Assembly: GCA_021155905.1 (NCBI GenBank)
Contig: JAJNBG010000012.1
Coordinates: forward strand, 1 to 64,000
DNA length: 64,000 nt
Source: Bacteroidota bacterium
GTDB lineage: Bacteria > Bacteroidota > Bacteroidia > B-17B0 > Aurantibacillaceae
Direction of reading: 5' to 3'
How positions within the stretch are numbered: the first letter of the stretch is position 1; each line of letters begins with the position of its first letter. Shown piece by piece: positions 52,688 to 61,992 of this stretch. The notes beneath the pieces were generated by a model, which saw nothing but the letters and a program-made list of their open reading frames with translations, was not told the DNA's origin and made no database searches. The translations under genes and the position numbers were made by a program.

Positions 52688-53860
52688 CTAATTATCGCCG
52701 TACATGCTTAGGGCTGCATCAATGCAATAACCCACGTCTAATGGGTAGTGCGTTTTACCGGGAATTCTTCTTTTCCTGGCAAGTTTTGAGATGACTAATT
52801 TTTTTTCCGGAACGCATATTACGTATTGCCCCAGCATACCGCGCATATAGAAGACAGTTAATCCTTTATATTCCGTCAGCCACCAGGAATAACCATAGGT
52901 ATGGTTTGGAGTGCAATCTTCTTCGATGCAATTAAAAGGTGCGATTGAAGAGCGAATAAAATTACTATCTAATAATTGTTTTCCATTCCAGTTTCCAAGG
53001 TGCATATAGAGTTTTCCCATGCGGGCAAAATCTTTGGCGTTGCTGTTAATACAACAAAATGCTTTTTCTAAACCATCCTTTTTATCCAGGCTCCAGTAGG
53101 CATCATGTTCGCAGTTCAAAGGGGTCCATAATTTTTTACTGAGGTATTCGGCTAATGATTTACCGGTTGCTTTCGCAAGACAATAGCCCAGAAGAGCAGT
53201 GTTGCCACTTAAATATTTATAAACGGTTCCAGGTTCACTTTCTTTGTTTTTATAATTTGTGGATGCCTTTAAAAGATCGGATCCATAATAGCCTTCAGCA
53301 GGGTAAGAAAAAGGATTTGCATAATTTTCATCAAACCCAATGCCGGAAGTCATGGTCACTAAATGTTCCAGTGTAATTTTCGAACGCCAGTCGTTTTTAA
53401 ATTCAGGTATGTAGTTACTTACCGGTTCATGCAGATTTTTAATAAAACCGTCTTGCAACGCAAACCCTAACAAGGCTCCGGTGTATGATTTTGCCATGCT
53501 AAAGGAATTCGTATGAGATGTATCACTAAAGTTGTCCCAGTATTGTTCATGTATCAGCGTATCATTTTTGATGATAACAAATGCATGTGAGTCCACCTCG
53601 CGCATAAGCTTTTCCAGGTATTCAGGTAATGTTTTGGAATTATAGTGGCTGGATTTTGGCCAGGGCTGAGGATCAGCGGCAGTGATTTTTCTGTTTTCGA
53701 AAATCTGGTATTCTGTTGCGCTTGGCCCACCTTTCCCTTTCATATAAGTGGTGGCAAGAGCTTTGTATAAATATAGTCTCCCGGAAAAAATAATGACGCC
53801 ATTCAATAAAATGAAAACAGCAAGAATACTAATTCCGATATATGTGAATATTTTTTTCAT
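52688..53860 (-). CDS. Serine hydrolase, class C beta-lactamase family
   Basis: The 390-residue protein has an N-terminal membrane helix or uncleaved signal (about 4-26) and a beta-lactamase/DD-peptidase-like domain. The SxxK motif appears in NSFSMAKSYTG and the second motif in YKYLSGN. A later GYSWWLTEY is in the region of the third motif. Such proteins include peptidases, esterases and amidases, so the substrate is open. The start overlaps the lipB stop by four bases. Whether it acts on the cell wall is not shown. Confidence 0.85.
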   Translation of the reverse strand: MKKIFTYIGISILAVFILLNGVIIFSGRLYLYKALATTYMKGKGGPSATEYQIFENRKITAADPQPWPKSSHYNSKTLPEYLEKLMREVDSHAFVIIKNDTLIHEQYWDNFSDTSHTNSFSMAKSYTGALLGFALQDGFIKNLHEPVSNYIPEFKNDWRSKITLEHLVTMTSGIGFDENYANPFSYPAEGYYGSDLLKASTNYKNKESEPGTVYKYLSGNTALLGYCLAKATGKSLAEYLSKKLWTPLNCEHDAYWSLDKKDGLEKAFCCINSNAKDFARMGKLYMHLGNWNGKQLLDSNFIRSSIAPFNCIEEDCTPNHTYGYSWWLTEYKGLTVFYMRGMLGQYVICVPEKKLVISKLARKRRIPGKTHYPLDVGYCIDAALSMYGDN

Positions 53861-54567
53861 GCAGAAATTAATTCACATTCGAATAAAGCGCTGAAATGTT
53901 TTTTCAATTTTTGTTTTATTTCCGTCATATTAACATCATGGCCCAACTCTTTATTTAAGCTGGTTACAGCTTTATCCTGGATTCCACAGGGAATAATGTT
54001 TGAAAAATAATTCATGTCTGCATTCACATTAAATCCCCAGCCGTGCATGGTGACCCAGCGACTGCATCGAACGCCCATGGCACAGATTTTACGCGCTTTA
54101 AAAACATTATCTGCATCGAGCCACACACCCGTTTCTCCTTTACTTCTCCCGGCGTTAATTCCGTATTCATCCAGGGTGAGAATTATGGTTTCTTCCAGTA
54201 AACGTAAGTATTTATGAATGTCAGTAAAAAAATGGTCGAGGTCTAAAATCGGATATCCAACCAATTGCCCTGGTCCGTGATAGGTAATGTCTCCACCCCG
54301 ATTGATTTTATAATAGACCGCCTGTTTCTCTTTTAATTGATTTTCGTTGATTAACAGATGCGCTGCGTCACCACTGTTGCCTAATGTGTATACATGGGGA
54401 TGTTCTACAAACAGCAAATGATTTTTGGTTTCAACCTGCTGGTTGGCCTCTGCATTTCGGTTCGCTATTTTTCGAGAAACAGTTTCGTTAAATAAGTTTT
54501 CCTGGTAATCCCAACAGGCTTTATAGTCCATAAGGCCAAGGTCTTTAAAAAGTACTTGCTTATTCAA
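53857..54567 (-). CDS. lipB: Lipoyl(octanoyl) transferase
   Basis: LipB transfers octanoyl from acyl carrier protein to lipoyl domains of dehydrogenase complexes. The 236-residue protein shows the family marks RGGDITYHGPGQLVGYPI (90-107), the lysine in ARKICAMGVR (Lys160) and the catalytic Cys194 in NIIPCGI. It begins MNKQVLFKDLG. Length is normal. The lipoyl synthase gene lipA is not in this window. Confidence 0.96.
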   Translation of the reverse strand: MNKQVLFKDLGLMDYKACWDYQENLFNETVSRKIANRNAEANQQVETKNHLLFVEHPHVYTLGNSGDAAHLLINENQLKEKQAVYYKINRGGDITYHGPGQLVGYPILDLDHFFTDIHKYLRLLEETIILTLDEYGINAGRSKGETGVWLDADNVFKARKICAMGVRCSRWVTMHGWGFNVNADMNYFSNIIPCGIQDKAVTSLNKELGHDVNMTEIKQKLKKHFSALFECELISA

Positions 54568-54586
54568 ATTAAAAAATACTTAAGAA

Positions 54587-55570
54587 TTAGTCGAGTTTGG
54601 CTAATTCATTTTTCAGGTTCGTGATCACGTTCACTTCTACCGGGTCAATGTTTTTAAGATCTGCCAGGTAGCAGGAAATCCAGTCGCCAATATTGATCAG
54701 GTAAAAAAATTGTTCAACTCTTGAATTACCCTTCGCATCAATATCAGTTACAGAACTGCTATACTTGGCGAATAAACTTTTACATAGATCATAGCGCTTG
54801 ATAGTCCGGTCATAATCAAACGACGTTCTGAAAGTAATAACTGCCAGGTCTTCATTTTTTTCTGTCCAGCCCACTAATTCATTGTGATTCATTTCAGGCA
54901 ACGCGTTGTGCCAGCAAAGCATTTTACTGTTTTCATTAATTTGCTGTCTGAATCTTACTGCAGCACCATCACATGAACCTAAAGAGTAAATTACCGGGAT
55001 CTTATGCAATAATTTTTCGGCAATCGTTGATGCTTCCGCTTTGATAGCTTCCTTTTCAATATCCAACATATCGATAGAAGCTTTTACCTGAGCTAACAGA
55101 TCAGTTTTAACAAAGCCATTGAACTGTACAATTTTTAACAATTGTACCAAAGAATACCCTATGCATGAACGAGGAGGATGACCTCCAGGAATAATGATGG
55201 TATCAAATTTATGAATTTTTGCCAGGGTCTCTACTTCGCCACCACTGGTCACACACACGATTTGCGCCTGCTTGGCAATAGCATGTTTCATGGCAGAAAT
55301 TGTTTCTTCCGTGTTACCACTATAAGAAGAAATAATTACCAGGGAATTTGAATTCACAAATTCCGGAAGAAAATAATCTTTATTCACGAAGATCGGAATA
55401 TGACACTCCGTTTGTACCAATTCGGCTAAAATAGATCCTCCGATACCGGAACCTCCAAGGCCGGTTACTACAATGTTTTGAACGTTATTTTTTTTGGTGA
55501 GAACTGCCTTATTAGCAATATCCAATGCCTCCCGCAATTGCGTGGTAAATCCCTCTACTAATGTCTTCAT
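54587..55570 (-). CDS. Bifunctional phosphoglucose/phosphomannose isomerase
   Basis: The 327-residue protein has two SIS-type sugar-isomerase domains. The first has VTGLGGSGIGGSI and VIISSYSGNTEETI. The block HNALPEMNHNELVGW supplies the Glu and His expected for the bifunctional (archaeal-like) family. It would interconvert fructose 6-phosphate with glucose 6-phosphate or mannose 6-phosphate. It is 19 bases upstream of lipB on the same strand. Confidence 0.88.
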   Translation of the reverse strand: MKTLVEGFTTQLREALDIANKAVLTKKNNVQNIVVTGLGGSGIGGSILAELVQTECHIPIFVNKDYFLPEFVNSNSLVIISSYSGNTEETISAMKHAIAKQAQIVCVTSGGEVETLAKIHKFDTIIIPGGHPPRSCIGYSLVQLLKIVQFNGFVKTDLLAQVKASIDMLDIEKEAIKAEASTIAEKLLHKIPVIYSLGSCDGAAVRFRQQINENSKMLCWHNALPEMNHNELVGWTEKNEDLAVITFRTSFDYDRTIKRYDLCKSLFAKYSSSVTDIDAKGNSRVEQFFYLINIGDWISCYLADLKNIDPVEVNVITNLKNELAKLD

Positions 55571-55637
55571 ATCAATATATCAGAAAGTAAAAATAGGAAA
55601 TATTCTGACAAAATCAAGTTCTAAAAATGTTGTAAAT

Positions 55638-56081
55638 TTATGATAGTTTTCTCTCAAATGACCCCACGGATTCCACCCATTTCTGCGGAACTTCAATAGT
55701 TTCTTTGGTGTCATAATTAATACAAACCAAGGTGCTTTTGCCAAAGGCGCACAGGTATTTATTATGAGCATCTTCTACTGTCAGCACGTTTTCGATTTCA
55801 AAGCTTTTAGTGCCGAATTTGGTTATTTTGGTGTAGCAATAGACATCATCTTCCAGTAAAATGGGGCGTTTATACACAATCTCGGTGCTCGCGAGAATCA
55901 TCCCGGTTTTGATCCAGTCGATGTTATTTCTAAACACATCCTTGAAATATTCCACGCGGGCGGTTTCAAAGTAGGTAATGTGATTGGCATTATTGACATG
56001 ACCTTGTTTGTCAATGTCCTTAAACCTCACCTGTATTTTTATTTTGTGAACGTATGAAGAAAGTAATTCGTGTAATTCCAT
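55638..56081 (-). CDS. Hotdog-fold acyl-CoA thioesterase (4HBT)
   Basis: The 147-residue protein fits the 4HBT thioesterase family: FKDIDKQGHVNNANHITYFETARVEYF (key residues Asp and the Gly-His-Val-Asn turn) and RPILLEDDVYCYTKITKFGTKSFEIE. It would hydrolyse acyl-CoA or acyl-ACP thioesters; the chain length is unknown. It is 12 bases downstream of the polyprenyl synthetase gene. A shorter frame at 55,580-55,771 overlapping its end is not supported. Confidence 0.88.
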   Translation of the reverse strand: MELHELLSSYVHKIKIQVRFKDIDKQGHVNNANHITYFETARVEYFKDVFRNNIDWIKTGMILASTEIVYKRPILLEDDVYCYTKITKFGTKSFEIENVLTVEDAHNKYLCAFGKSTLVCINYDTKETIEVPQKWVESVGSFERKLS

Positions 56082-56093
56082 TTTTAAATTATG

Positions 56094-57077
56094 TTACATT
56101 TCCCGTTTTAATAAATTTAAAGCAAAGCTTTTCAGATCATTTTTTTTATCCGCCGCTGCGGTCAACTCGTCTAAATGTTGTAATGCAAGGTCCGTATGTT
56201 GATTCGCTTCTTTAATCGCTAATTCTTTTATTCCAAGTTCATTGTAAATAGAAGTTACCTGTTTTACTTTATCCTGGTTTGAGATCGCTTTGGAATTCAG
56301 TACGTGATTCAAAGAACCAGCTTGTAATTCGTTGGCCAACTCGAAAGTTTTCAGTAACAAAAACGTTTTTTTATTGGAAATGATATCGCCTCCAACCTGT
56401 TTCCCGAATTTTTCATCTTCGGCGTACACGTCCAGTACATCATCGAGGATCTGGAAAGCAATACCAACATGTTTACCAAAATTATAAAGATGTTCCTGAT
56501 TTTTTTTGTCGGCATTTGCGCAGATAGCACCCATTTGTAAGCTACATCCTAATAATACCGCTGTTTTGTAAGTTATCATGTGGATGTACTGTTCCACACT
56601 AACCCTGGTAAGCGTTTCAAAGTTCATGTCGAGTTGCTGCCCTTCACACACTTCAATGGATGTTTTTGAAAACAATTTTAATAGGTCATGAATGTGTTCA
56701 GGATGTGATTGACTCACCACATCAAAAGCTTTTACCAGCATACCATCGCCGCTTAATAAGGCAATATTATGGTTCCATTTTTCATGCACAGTAGCATTTC
56801 CTCTTCGGAGCGGAGCCTTATCCAGAATGTCATCATGGATGAGAGAAAAGTTGTGAAATAACTCCACCGCTAAAGCAGCATGAACAGCAGTTTTTGGATC
56901 TGTCCCGAAAATATCGCATCCCACCAGCGTCAATAAAGGTCTTACTCTTTTTCCACCGAGGCCAATCATGTAACCCATGGGTTCATACATTTCTTTTGGC
57001 GACGAAGTATTTAAGGTCAGCTGTTGTTCTTCAATAGCTTTGTTTAAAATCGTGAAAAGGGACGCGTAAGCTTGCAC
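56094..57077 (-). CDS. Polyprenyl diphosphate synthase (trans type)
   Basis: The 327-residue all-helical protein has both aspartate-rich motifs: DDILDKAPLRRG and QILDDVLDVY. The substrate-binding GGKRVRPLL lies near residue 35. It extends allylic diphosphates with isopentenyl diphosphate from the MEP pathway started by dxs. Length and motifs fit geranylgeranyl, solanesyl or octaprenyl synthases, but chain length cannot be set with confidence. It lies nine bases after rfbA. Confidence 0.92.
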   Translation of the reverse strand: MQAYASLFTILNKAIEEQQLTLNTSSPKEMYEPMGYMIGLGGKRVRPLLTLVGCDIFGTDPKTAVHAALAVELFHNFSLIHDDILDKAPLRRGNATVHEKWNHNIALLSGDGMLVKAFDVVSQSHPEHIHDLLKLFSKTSIEVCEGQQLDMNFETLTRVSVEQYIHMITYKTAVLLGCSLQMGAICANADKKNQEHLYNFGKHVGIAFQILDDVLDVYAEDEKFGKQVGGDIISNKKTFLLLKTFELANELQAGSLNHVLNSKAISNQDKVKQVTSIYNELGIKELAIKEANQHTDLALQHLDELTAAADKKNDLKSFALNLLKREM

Positions 57078-57086
57078 AGGAATATA

Positions 57087-57953
57087 TTATTTAGCTTCAG
57101 CCATTTTTAATAAATAGGTGCCATAGCCGCTTTTCGTTAATGGAGTAGCAATTTTAATCAGTTGTTCTTTGGTGATAAAGCCCATTTTAAAAGCTACTTC
57201 TTCTATACAGCCGATTTTTAAACCCTGTCTTTCTTCAATCACCTGTACAAATTGTCCTGCCTGCATTAAGGATGCAAAGGTTCCTGTGTCTAACCAGGCG
57301 GTTCCACGGTCTAATATAGAAACCTTTAGTTTTTTGCGTTTTAAGTATTCTTTGTTAACGTCAGTAATTTCGTATTCACCGCGTGGTGAGGGTTTCAGGG
57401 TTTTGGCAATTTCCACAACGGAGTTATCATAAAAATACAATCCCGGTACGGCATAATTAGATTTAGGCTGTAAAGGTTTTTCTTCAATGGACAATACATT
57501 ATGATCCGCATCAAAATCAACCACGCCATAACGTTCCGGGTCGCTTACATGATATGCAAACACAACTCCTCCATCGGGATCATTGATTTTTTGAAGCATA
57601 CGTCCTAAGCCTACTCCATAAAAAATATTGTCACCTAAAACCAGGGCTACTTTATCTTTTCCGATAAACTTTTCTCCAATGACAAATGCCTGGGCTAAAC
57701 CATTAGGAACTTCCTGAACAGCATAGGAAAATTTACATCCTAGCTCTTCACCGGTTCCCAGTAGTTTTTCAAAATTAGGCAGGTCATGTGGTGTGGAAAT
57801 GATCAATATTTCATTGATTCCCGCCATCATCAAAACGGATAACGGGTAATAGATCATTGGCTTATCATAGATAGGCATCATTTGTTTACTCATTGCTAAT
57901 GTCAATGGGTGTAAACGCGTTCCTGAGCCTCCGGCTAATATTATTCCTTTCAT
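57087..57953 (-). CDS. rfbA: Glucose-1-phosphate thymidylyltransferase
   Basis: RfbA (RmlA) makes dTDP-glucose, the first step toward dTDP-rhamnose and other dTDP sugars. The 288-residue protein begins [18 protein letters not shown] and then [18 protein letters not shown], the full family signature. VLGDNIFYG and [10 protein letters not shown] also match. The other rml genes are not here. It heads the run with the polyprenyl synthetase, although the link is probably only positional. Confidence 0.96.
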   Translation of the reverse strand: MKGIILAGGSGTRLHPLTLAMSKQMMPIYDKPMIYYPLSVLMMAGINEILIISTPHDLPNFEKLLGTGEELGCKFSYAVQEVPNGLAQAFVIGEKFIGKDKVALVLGDNIFYGVGLGRMLQKINDPDGGVVFAYHVSDPERYGVVDFDADHNVLSIEEKPLQPKSNYAVPGLYFYDNSVVEIAKTLKPSPRGEYEITDVNKEYLKRKKLKVSILDRGTAWLDTGTFASLMQAGQFVQVIEERQGLKIGCIEEVAFKMGFITKEQLIKIATPLTKSGYGTYLLKMAEAK

Positions 57954-57988
57954 TGTATTGTAACTTTAAGAGGCTTAAAAATAAGGTT

Positions 57989-58753
57989 TTATTTTAAATG
58001 AAGGGTTTTTTTATAGCGTTTTTTAGCCCTCAACCATCGGATGTCTTTGATGATTTCTTTTACGTCAATTACTAATCCGTAAGAATAGAAAAAGCCGTCG
58101 AAATCAATTCTGGCTTCACTATGACTTAAAATTTTTCTGTAGCCAATTGAGGTGGTTAATCCGAATTCGCGGAGCGGCTTCAGAGTAATTTCATTGGCAA
58201 TACTAAAAGGTATAAAATTACCAACAGAATGGTAGAGGAGTTTGTCTTTTTTATCATCATAAATATTCAGGTTTGAAAAACCAAACCCAAGATTTATAGG
58301 AAATCCAAATTTAATATAACGTCTGTCAATCAGCAGGTATTCAAAATTGATGGTGCCGTAATAGAGATCGAGGTCTCTCATAGCTTGCACCTGCTTTTCT
58401 TTTAACTTTATATTGGCACGACTTTGAGAATCTACCTCATAATACCCAACACCGAATTTAAATCTGCTTTTGTATAAAATGCCTGTATAAATCCCTTGGA
58501 TATCAACTGGTGAGTTACGCATAAATGATTTGCGGTTATCCAATGCTATCTGCGGGTATATTTTTTTAGGAGTAAAGATTCGGATAGAATCTTTGACATA
58601 ATTTTCTCTTGTTAATTTTCTTTTGTCATTGGTTTGAGAAAGTAAATCCTGGTATAAACCAGTACACGACATCAGGCACAGTATTGTTCGAAACGTTATT
58701 TTAGAAAAGAGGTTCAAGATCATTTGACTGGCGTTGAAAGTACGGAAATTCAT
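57989..58753 (-). CDS. Exported beta-rich protein, probable outer-membrane barrel
   Basis: A 254-residue frame; the second ATG (58723) gives a cleaner signal peptide (MILNLFSKITFRTILCLMSC..., cleavage near LLSQ) and may be the true start. The mature part alternates polar and hydrophobic residues (IYTGILYKSRFKFGVGYYEVD, YGTINFEYLLIDRRYIKFGFPINLGFGF), as in outer-membrane barrels. The C-terminal tail is basic. I know no specific family. It lies 35 bases upstream of rfbA on the same strand, and divergent from heme A synthase. Confidence 0.7.
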   Translation of the reverse strand: MNFRTFNASQMILNLFSKITFRTILCLMSCTGLYQDLLSQTNDKRKLTRENYVKDSIRIFTPKKIYPQIALDNRKSFMRNSPVDIQGIYTGILYKSRFKFGVGYYEVDSQSRANIKLKEKQVQAMRDLDLYYGTINFEYLLIDRRYIKFGFPINLGFGFSNLNIYDDKKDKLLYHSVGNFIPFSIANEITLKPLREFGLTTSIGYRKILSHSEARIDFDGFFYSYGLVIDVKEIIKDIRWLRAKKRYKKTLHLK

Positions 58754-58810
58754 GCAGAAAGTCTTTATTTTAGTTTATAAAAAAGACATAGAAAATTGCA
58801 AAATGCTTAG

Positions 58811-58818
58811 TAAGTTTG
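58811..58818 (+). promoter_or_regulatory. -7 box of the heme A synthase gene
   Basis: TAAGTTTG matches TAnnTTTG exactly and ends 18 bases before the ATG at 58837. It overlaps the TTG at 58816 that would give a longer frame, so it supports the later ATG as start. Confidence 0.5.
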
Positions 58819-58836
58819 TATTCAAATTCACTGTTC

Positions 58837-59892
58837 ATGATCTCTCAGAACCCGCACAAAGCAGTCATTTATTGGTTAATCACCGGCTGCGCACTAATTT
58901 ACATCATGGTAGTGGTTGGCTGCATTACCCGCCTCACGCACTCCGGTCTATCCATTACGGACTGGAGTTTTATGGGATCATTGCCGCCGTTATCTGAAGA
59001 GGCCTGGCTGGAACGTTTTGCCAAATACCAGCAAAGCCCCGAGTTTATTAAGGTAAATTATTCGATGCAGCTGCCTGAGTTTAAGCACATATTTTTCTGG
59101 GAATACATACACCGTATGATTGGTCGTATCATGATGTATGTATTTTCCATTGGTTTGATTGTATTAATCATCCGGAAAAAAATTGACAAAAAAATGTTGC
59201 CGTCTTTGATCCTGTTATTTTTCATGGGCGCCATGCAGGCCGTGATTGGCTGGTGGATGGTTTATAGTGGGTTACAGCAAAAACCGGCGGTGAGCCATTA
59301 TCGTTTGGCTATTCATTTGATGAGTGCCTTTACTTTATTTGCTTTTACATTTTGGTTTGCTTTGCAGTTACTGAACCCGAAAGAGGAAGTTCAACAAAAT
59401 GAAGGACATAAATTGAAGTGGTGGACGCTCCTGTTTTTTGTGGTATTGATTAAGCAGATCATTTACGGTGCTTTTACGGCGGGTTATGTGGAAGGTGATG
59501 CTGCTAAAATACGTCCGGGAAAAATATTTAATACCTGGCCAAAAATGGGAGACGAATGGATGCCGGAACAGGTAACTATGAAAGGAGATTTTTTGAGCAA
59601 CTTTTTAGAGAATGCTAGTGGAATCCAGTTCGTGCATCGTATGCTGGCATTAGTGGTAGTGATATTGGTTTGTGTGATTTGGTATAAATCCAATCACTTG
59701 AAATTGACCGTTTCTCAATATCGCGCGGTAACATTTTTAATTTACGGCGTGACGATTCAATTCATACTGGGAGTGTTGACATTAGTTTACCAGGTTCCGG
59801 TTGTATTAGGGGTGTTACATCAGACAGGCGCTTTCTTTTTATTTGCCAGCACCGTGTATTTGTTGTTTCATACGTTCAGAAAAACAACTTAA
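58837..59892 (+). CDS. ctaA: Heme A synthase (CtaA/Cox15 family)
   Basis: The enzyme oxidises the C8 methyl of heme O to make heme A for cytochrome oxidase. The product from ATG 58837 has 351 residues and about eight membrane helices. Family marks are VVGCITRLTHSGLSITDW near the N terminus and HRMIGR (about residue 90), with later His residues in AVSHYRLAIHL and FVHRMLALVVV; these His serve as heme ligands. The TTG at 58816 would place the start inside the promoter. The stop abuts the convergent TlpA-like gene. Confidence 0.93.
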   Translation: MISQNPHKAVIYWLITGCALIYIMVVVGCITRLTHSGLSITDWSFMGSLPPLSEEAWLERFAKYQQSPEFIKVNYSMQLPEFKHIFFWEYIHRMIGRIMMYVFSIGLIVLIIRKKIDKKMLPSLILLFFMGAMQAVIGWWMVYSGLQQKPAVSHYRLAIHLMSAFTLFAFTFWFALQLLNPKEEVQQNEGHKLKWWTLLFFVVLIKQIIYGAFTAGYVEGDAAKIRPGKIFNTWPKMGDEWMPEQVTMKGDFLSNFLENASGIQFVHRMLALVVVILVCVIWYKSNHLKLTVSQYRAVTFLIYGVTIQFILGVLTLVYQVPVVLGVLHQTGAFFLFASTVYLLFHTFRKTT

Positions 59893-61299
59893 TTACCTCA
59901 CTCCCGGAATCGTGTTCTTTTTCCTTGGCTTAAACAAGGCATTGAATTTATACTCAATGCCCTCACTTGGCATTAAGGCTGGGGATTGTGCCAGCTGCAT
60001 TTGCGGGTTGATAAAGAAAAAGCCTGATAAAGTTTTAATGTTATAATTTTGTTTTGCTGTACTGTTTGCTGCCTGGTGAAGAATGATCCAATCCTGTTTA
60101 GGATTCGTTTTTAAATAAGTTTTATAGCTTTTCACGCTGTCATCCAGGCATACCGAAATGAAGACAATCTTATCATTAAATTTTTTCCTCAGGTCAATGA
60201 TCTTTTGCATTTCTTTCTGGCTGATTTCGCTTTCGCTGGAAAAGAAATTCAAATAAATATATTTTCCTTTATAGTTACTTAAATTTACTTTCACACCGGC
60301 TTTATCATTGGCTACAAAATCCGGAGCAGGCGCGCCCGGCTGTAACTGGTTGATGGTTTGTAGCATGGTAAAAGCAATGCTTTTGTGAGCGGGATAAATG
60401 GTTTCCCGGTACAATTGTTCAATTACGCTATGAACCTGCTGTTTGTCAAAATCGGGACTGTAATAGAAATCAATCAGTCCTTTAAGAATCAATAGTTCGT
60501 GTATTGTATCATTATTAATAGACTTATCTTCCTTTAATTGGTTTTTTAAGTCCCTGTAATCCGCGAAGGCGTTAATGCTGTTGTAAATGCCGCCCCCATT
60601 TTTTTTAGAAGCATAAGCTTTTAAATAGCCTTTGAAATACGCATTGAAGAACTGCATGTACTCATAATTGCTGTACTGTATCGGCTTTTTATCAATGAAC
60701 TGATTGTACAGAAAGGTTTTGCTTCTGGACGTGCTTGAATAAAAATTAGCGAATGAATATTCCAGGTAATTTTTAAAATAGGGGTTTTTAATCTGGCTGT
60801 ATATTTTTTTGGTGGCTATTACAAAAGTATCCAATAAGGCATTCATCTTAGAGGGTGATAAATATCCTTCGGATTTGGAGAATAACTGATTGTACTGCGA
60901 ATTAAAGTCAATGATGAGCGCGTTTAACTCTGTGCTGTCTTTTCCATAAACACTAATGTCGACAGTCGTTTCTGTGCCTTCCTGGTGGTTCGCAGTGGAG
61001 TCCTCTGCCGGAAAATAAATGCCATATACAAAATTAGGTTGCACGTAAAGTTTACCTGTTAAATTCCGGATACTGATCATCACGGGCCTTGTAATTTTGG
61101 ATTGCAGTTTCAATTCAAAGTAACCGTCTTTATCAATGGTATCGGCACTTTCTTTAATGCGGTTGTAATTAATGTAATCTGTAAAATCACTGAGGACAAT
61201 TTCTTTGCCAATATGCGAGGCATGGGCTTTGCCCTTGATGGTGATGTTTTGTGCCCGGCTAATGGTGGCAATCGCTATAAAAAAAAGGATGAAGCGCAT
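59893..61299 (-). CDS. DUF4369/TlpA-like thioredoxin-fold protein lacking CxxC
   Basis: The 468-residue protein has a signal peptide (cleavage near SRAQ, about 16), a DUF4369-like beta domain (NITIKGKAHASHIGKEIVL), a helical middle, and a C-terminal AhpC/TSA-Redoxin fold (about 320-455, APAPDFVANDKAGVKVNLSNYKGK in two parts). In TlpA or ResA the strand after 'Y-L-N-F-W' leads into the active CxxC. Here it reads LNFFSSESEIS, so both Cys are absent. It is thus unlikely to be a disulfide oxidoreductase and may be a binding or scaffold form. A -7-like box lies just upstream. Confidence 0.85.
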   Translation of the reverse strand: MRFILFFIAIATISRAQNITIKGKAHASHIGKEIVLSDFTDYINYNRIKESADTIDKDGYFELKLQSKITRPVMISIRNLTGKLYVQPNFVYGIYFPAEDSTANHQEGTETTVDISVYGKDSTELNALIIDFNSQYNQLFSKSEGYLSPSKMNALLDTFVIATKKIYSQIKNPYFKNYLEYSFANFYSSTSRSKTFLYNQFIDKKPIQYSNYEYMQFFNAYFKGYLKAYASKKNGGGIYNSINAFADYRDLKNQLKEDKSINNDTIHELLILKGLIDFYYSPDFDKQQVHSVIEQLYRETIYPAHKSIAFTMLQTINQLQPGAPAPDFVANDKAGVKVNLSNYKGKYIYLNFFSSESEISQKEMQKIIDLRKKFNDKIVFISVCLDDSVKSYKTYLKTNPKQDWIILHQAANSTAKQNYNIKTLSGFFFINPQMQLAQSPALMPSEGIEYKFNALFKPRKKNTIPGVR

Positions 61300-61314
61300 A
61301 TGTTTCTATAATAC

Positions 61315-61322
61315 CAAATATA
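61315..61322 (-). promoter_or_regulatory. -7 box of the TlpA-like gene
   Basis: On the minus strand TATATTTG matches TAnnTTTG and ends 15 bases before the ATG at 61299. No clear -33 element is seen. Confidence 0.45.
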
Positions 61323-61405
61323 CCATAAGTTACAGGATAAAGTTAATGGTGGTTCTTAAAATATGTTATTGTGTTCCTCCCTAATCTTGATTCACGGTCT
61401 CAGAG

Positions 61406-61439
61406 ATGCTGAATCTTCCGATAGCCATCGGGACAGCAT
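61406..61439. repeat. Intergenic hairpin with CCGATAGCCATCGG core
   Basis: Outer arms ATGCTG (61406-61411) and CAGCAT (61434-61439) enclose an inner inverted repeat CCGAT-AGCC-ATCGG (61418-61431). The whole can fold into one long imperfect hairpin just after the rsmD stop. It might act as a terminator on the minus strand, although no long T tract follows. The core also resembles the CCCGATxGCxATCGGG repeats that I recall as dispersed in many Bacteroidota genomes. Confidence 0.6.
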
Positions 61440-61443
61440 GACT

Positions 61444-61992
61444 TTATTCATCCAGATTAGTTTGACTAAAAAAACTGAAATGTACATTTCCGTACTTACG
61501 GGTTTCCAGATAATTCTGCCTTGAACTCAGGTCTGTTCGCTGCCCATGCTCAATAATTAAAAGTCCGTCTTCGTTTAGAAGATTGTTCTTAAAAACCAAT
61601 TCATGGATCATCTCAATGTTTTCCAGTTCATAGGGTGGATCGGCAAAAATGACATCAAAGGTGGAGTTTGCTTTTTCGAGGTATTTGAACACATCGGCCC
61701 GGTCTGTAAAAATGGTATTGAACTTTAAAGCTTTGGCTGTATCCTTTAAGAAAAAGAGACAGGGGGAATGTTTATCTACCGAATAAATTTTTTGAGCACC
61801 ACGGGAGGCAAATTCCAGGCTGATATTACCCGTGCCGCAAAAGAGGTCAAGCACCGTGAGTTCGTTAAAATCAAGTCTATTGTTTAAAATATTAAACAGT
61901 CCTTCTTTAGCGAAATCCGTCGTTGGCCTCACCGGTAGGTTTTTAGGAGCAATGATCTGCTTACCTTTATATGTGCCTCCGATTATTCGCAA
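61444..61992 (-). CDS. rsmD: 16S rRNA (guanine-966-N2)-methyltransferase
   Basis: RsmD methylates G966 of 16S rRNA. The 182-residue protein starts MRIIGGTYKGKQI and has RPTTDFAKEGLFNIL, the SAM loop VLDLFCGTGNISLEFASRG, and the catalytic DPPYE in FDVIFADPPYEL. All are diagnostic. The start overlaps the end of the DUF3822 gene by ten bases, so the two are probably translated together. Confidence 0.95.
   Translation of the reverse strand: MRIIGGTYKGKQIIAPKNLPVRPTTDFAKEGLFNILNNRLDFNELTVLDLFCGTGNISLEFASRGAQKIYSVDKHSPCLFFLKDTAKALKFNTIFTDRADVFKYLEKANSTFDVIFADPPYELENIEMIHELVFKNNLLNEDGLLIIEHGQRTDLSSRQNYLETRKYGNVHFSFFSQTNLDE

Noticed and set aside
58816-58836. Longer heme A synthase start at TTG 58816
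   Set aside because: The TTG is part of the promoter-like TAAGTTTG; ATG 58837 gives the usual N terminus.
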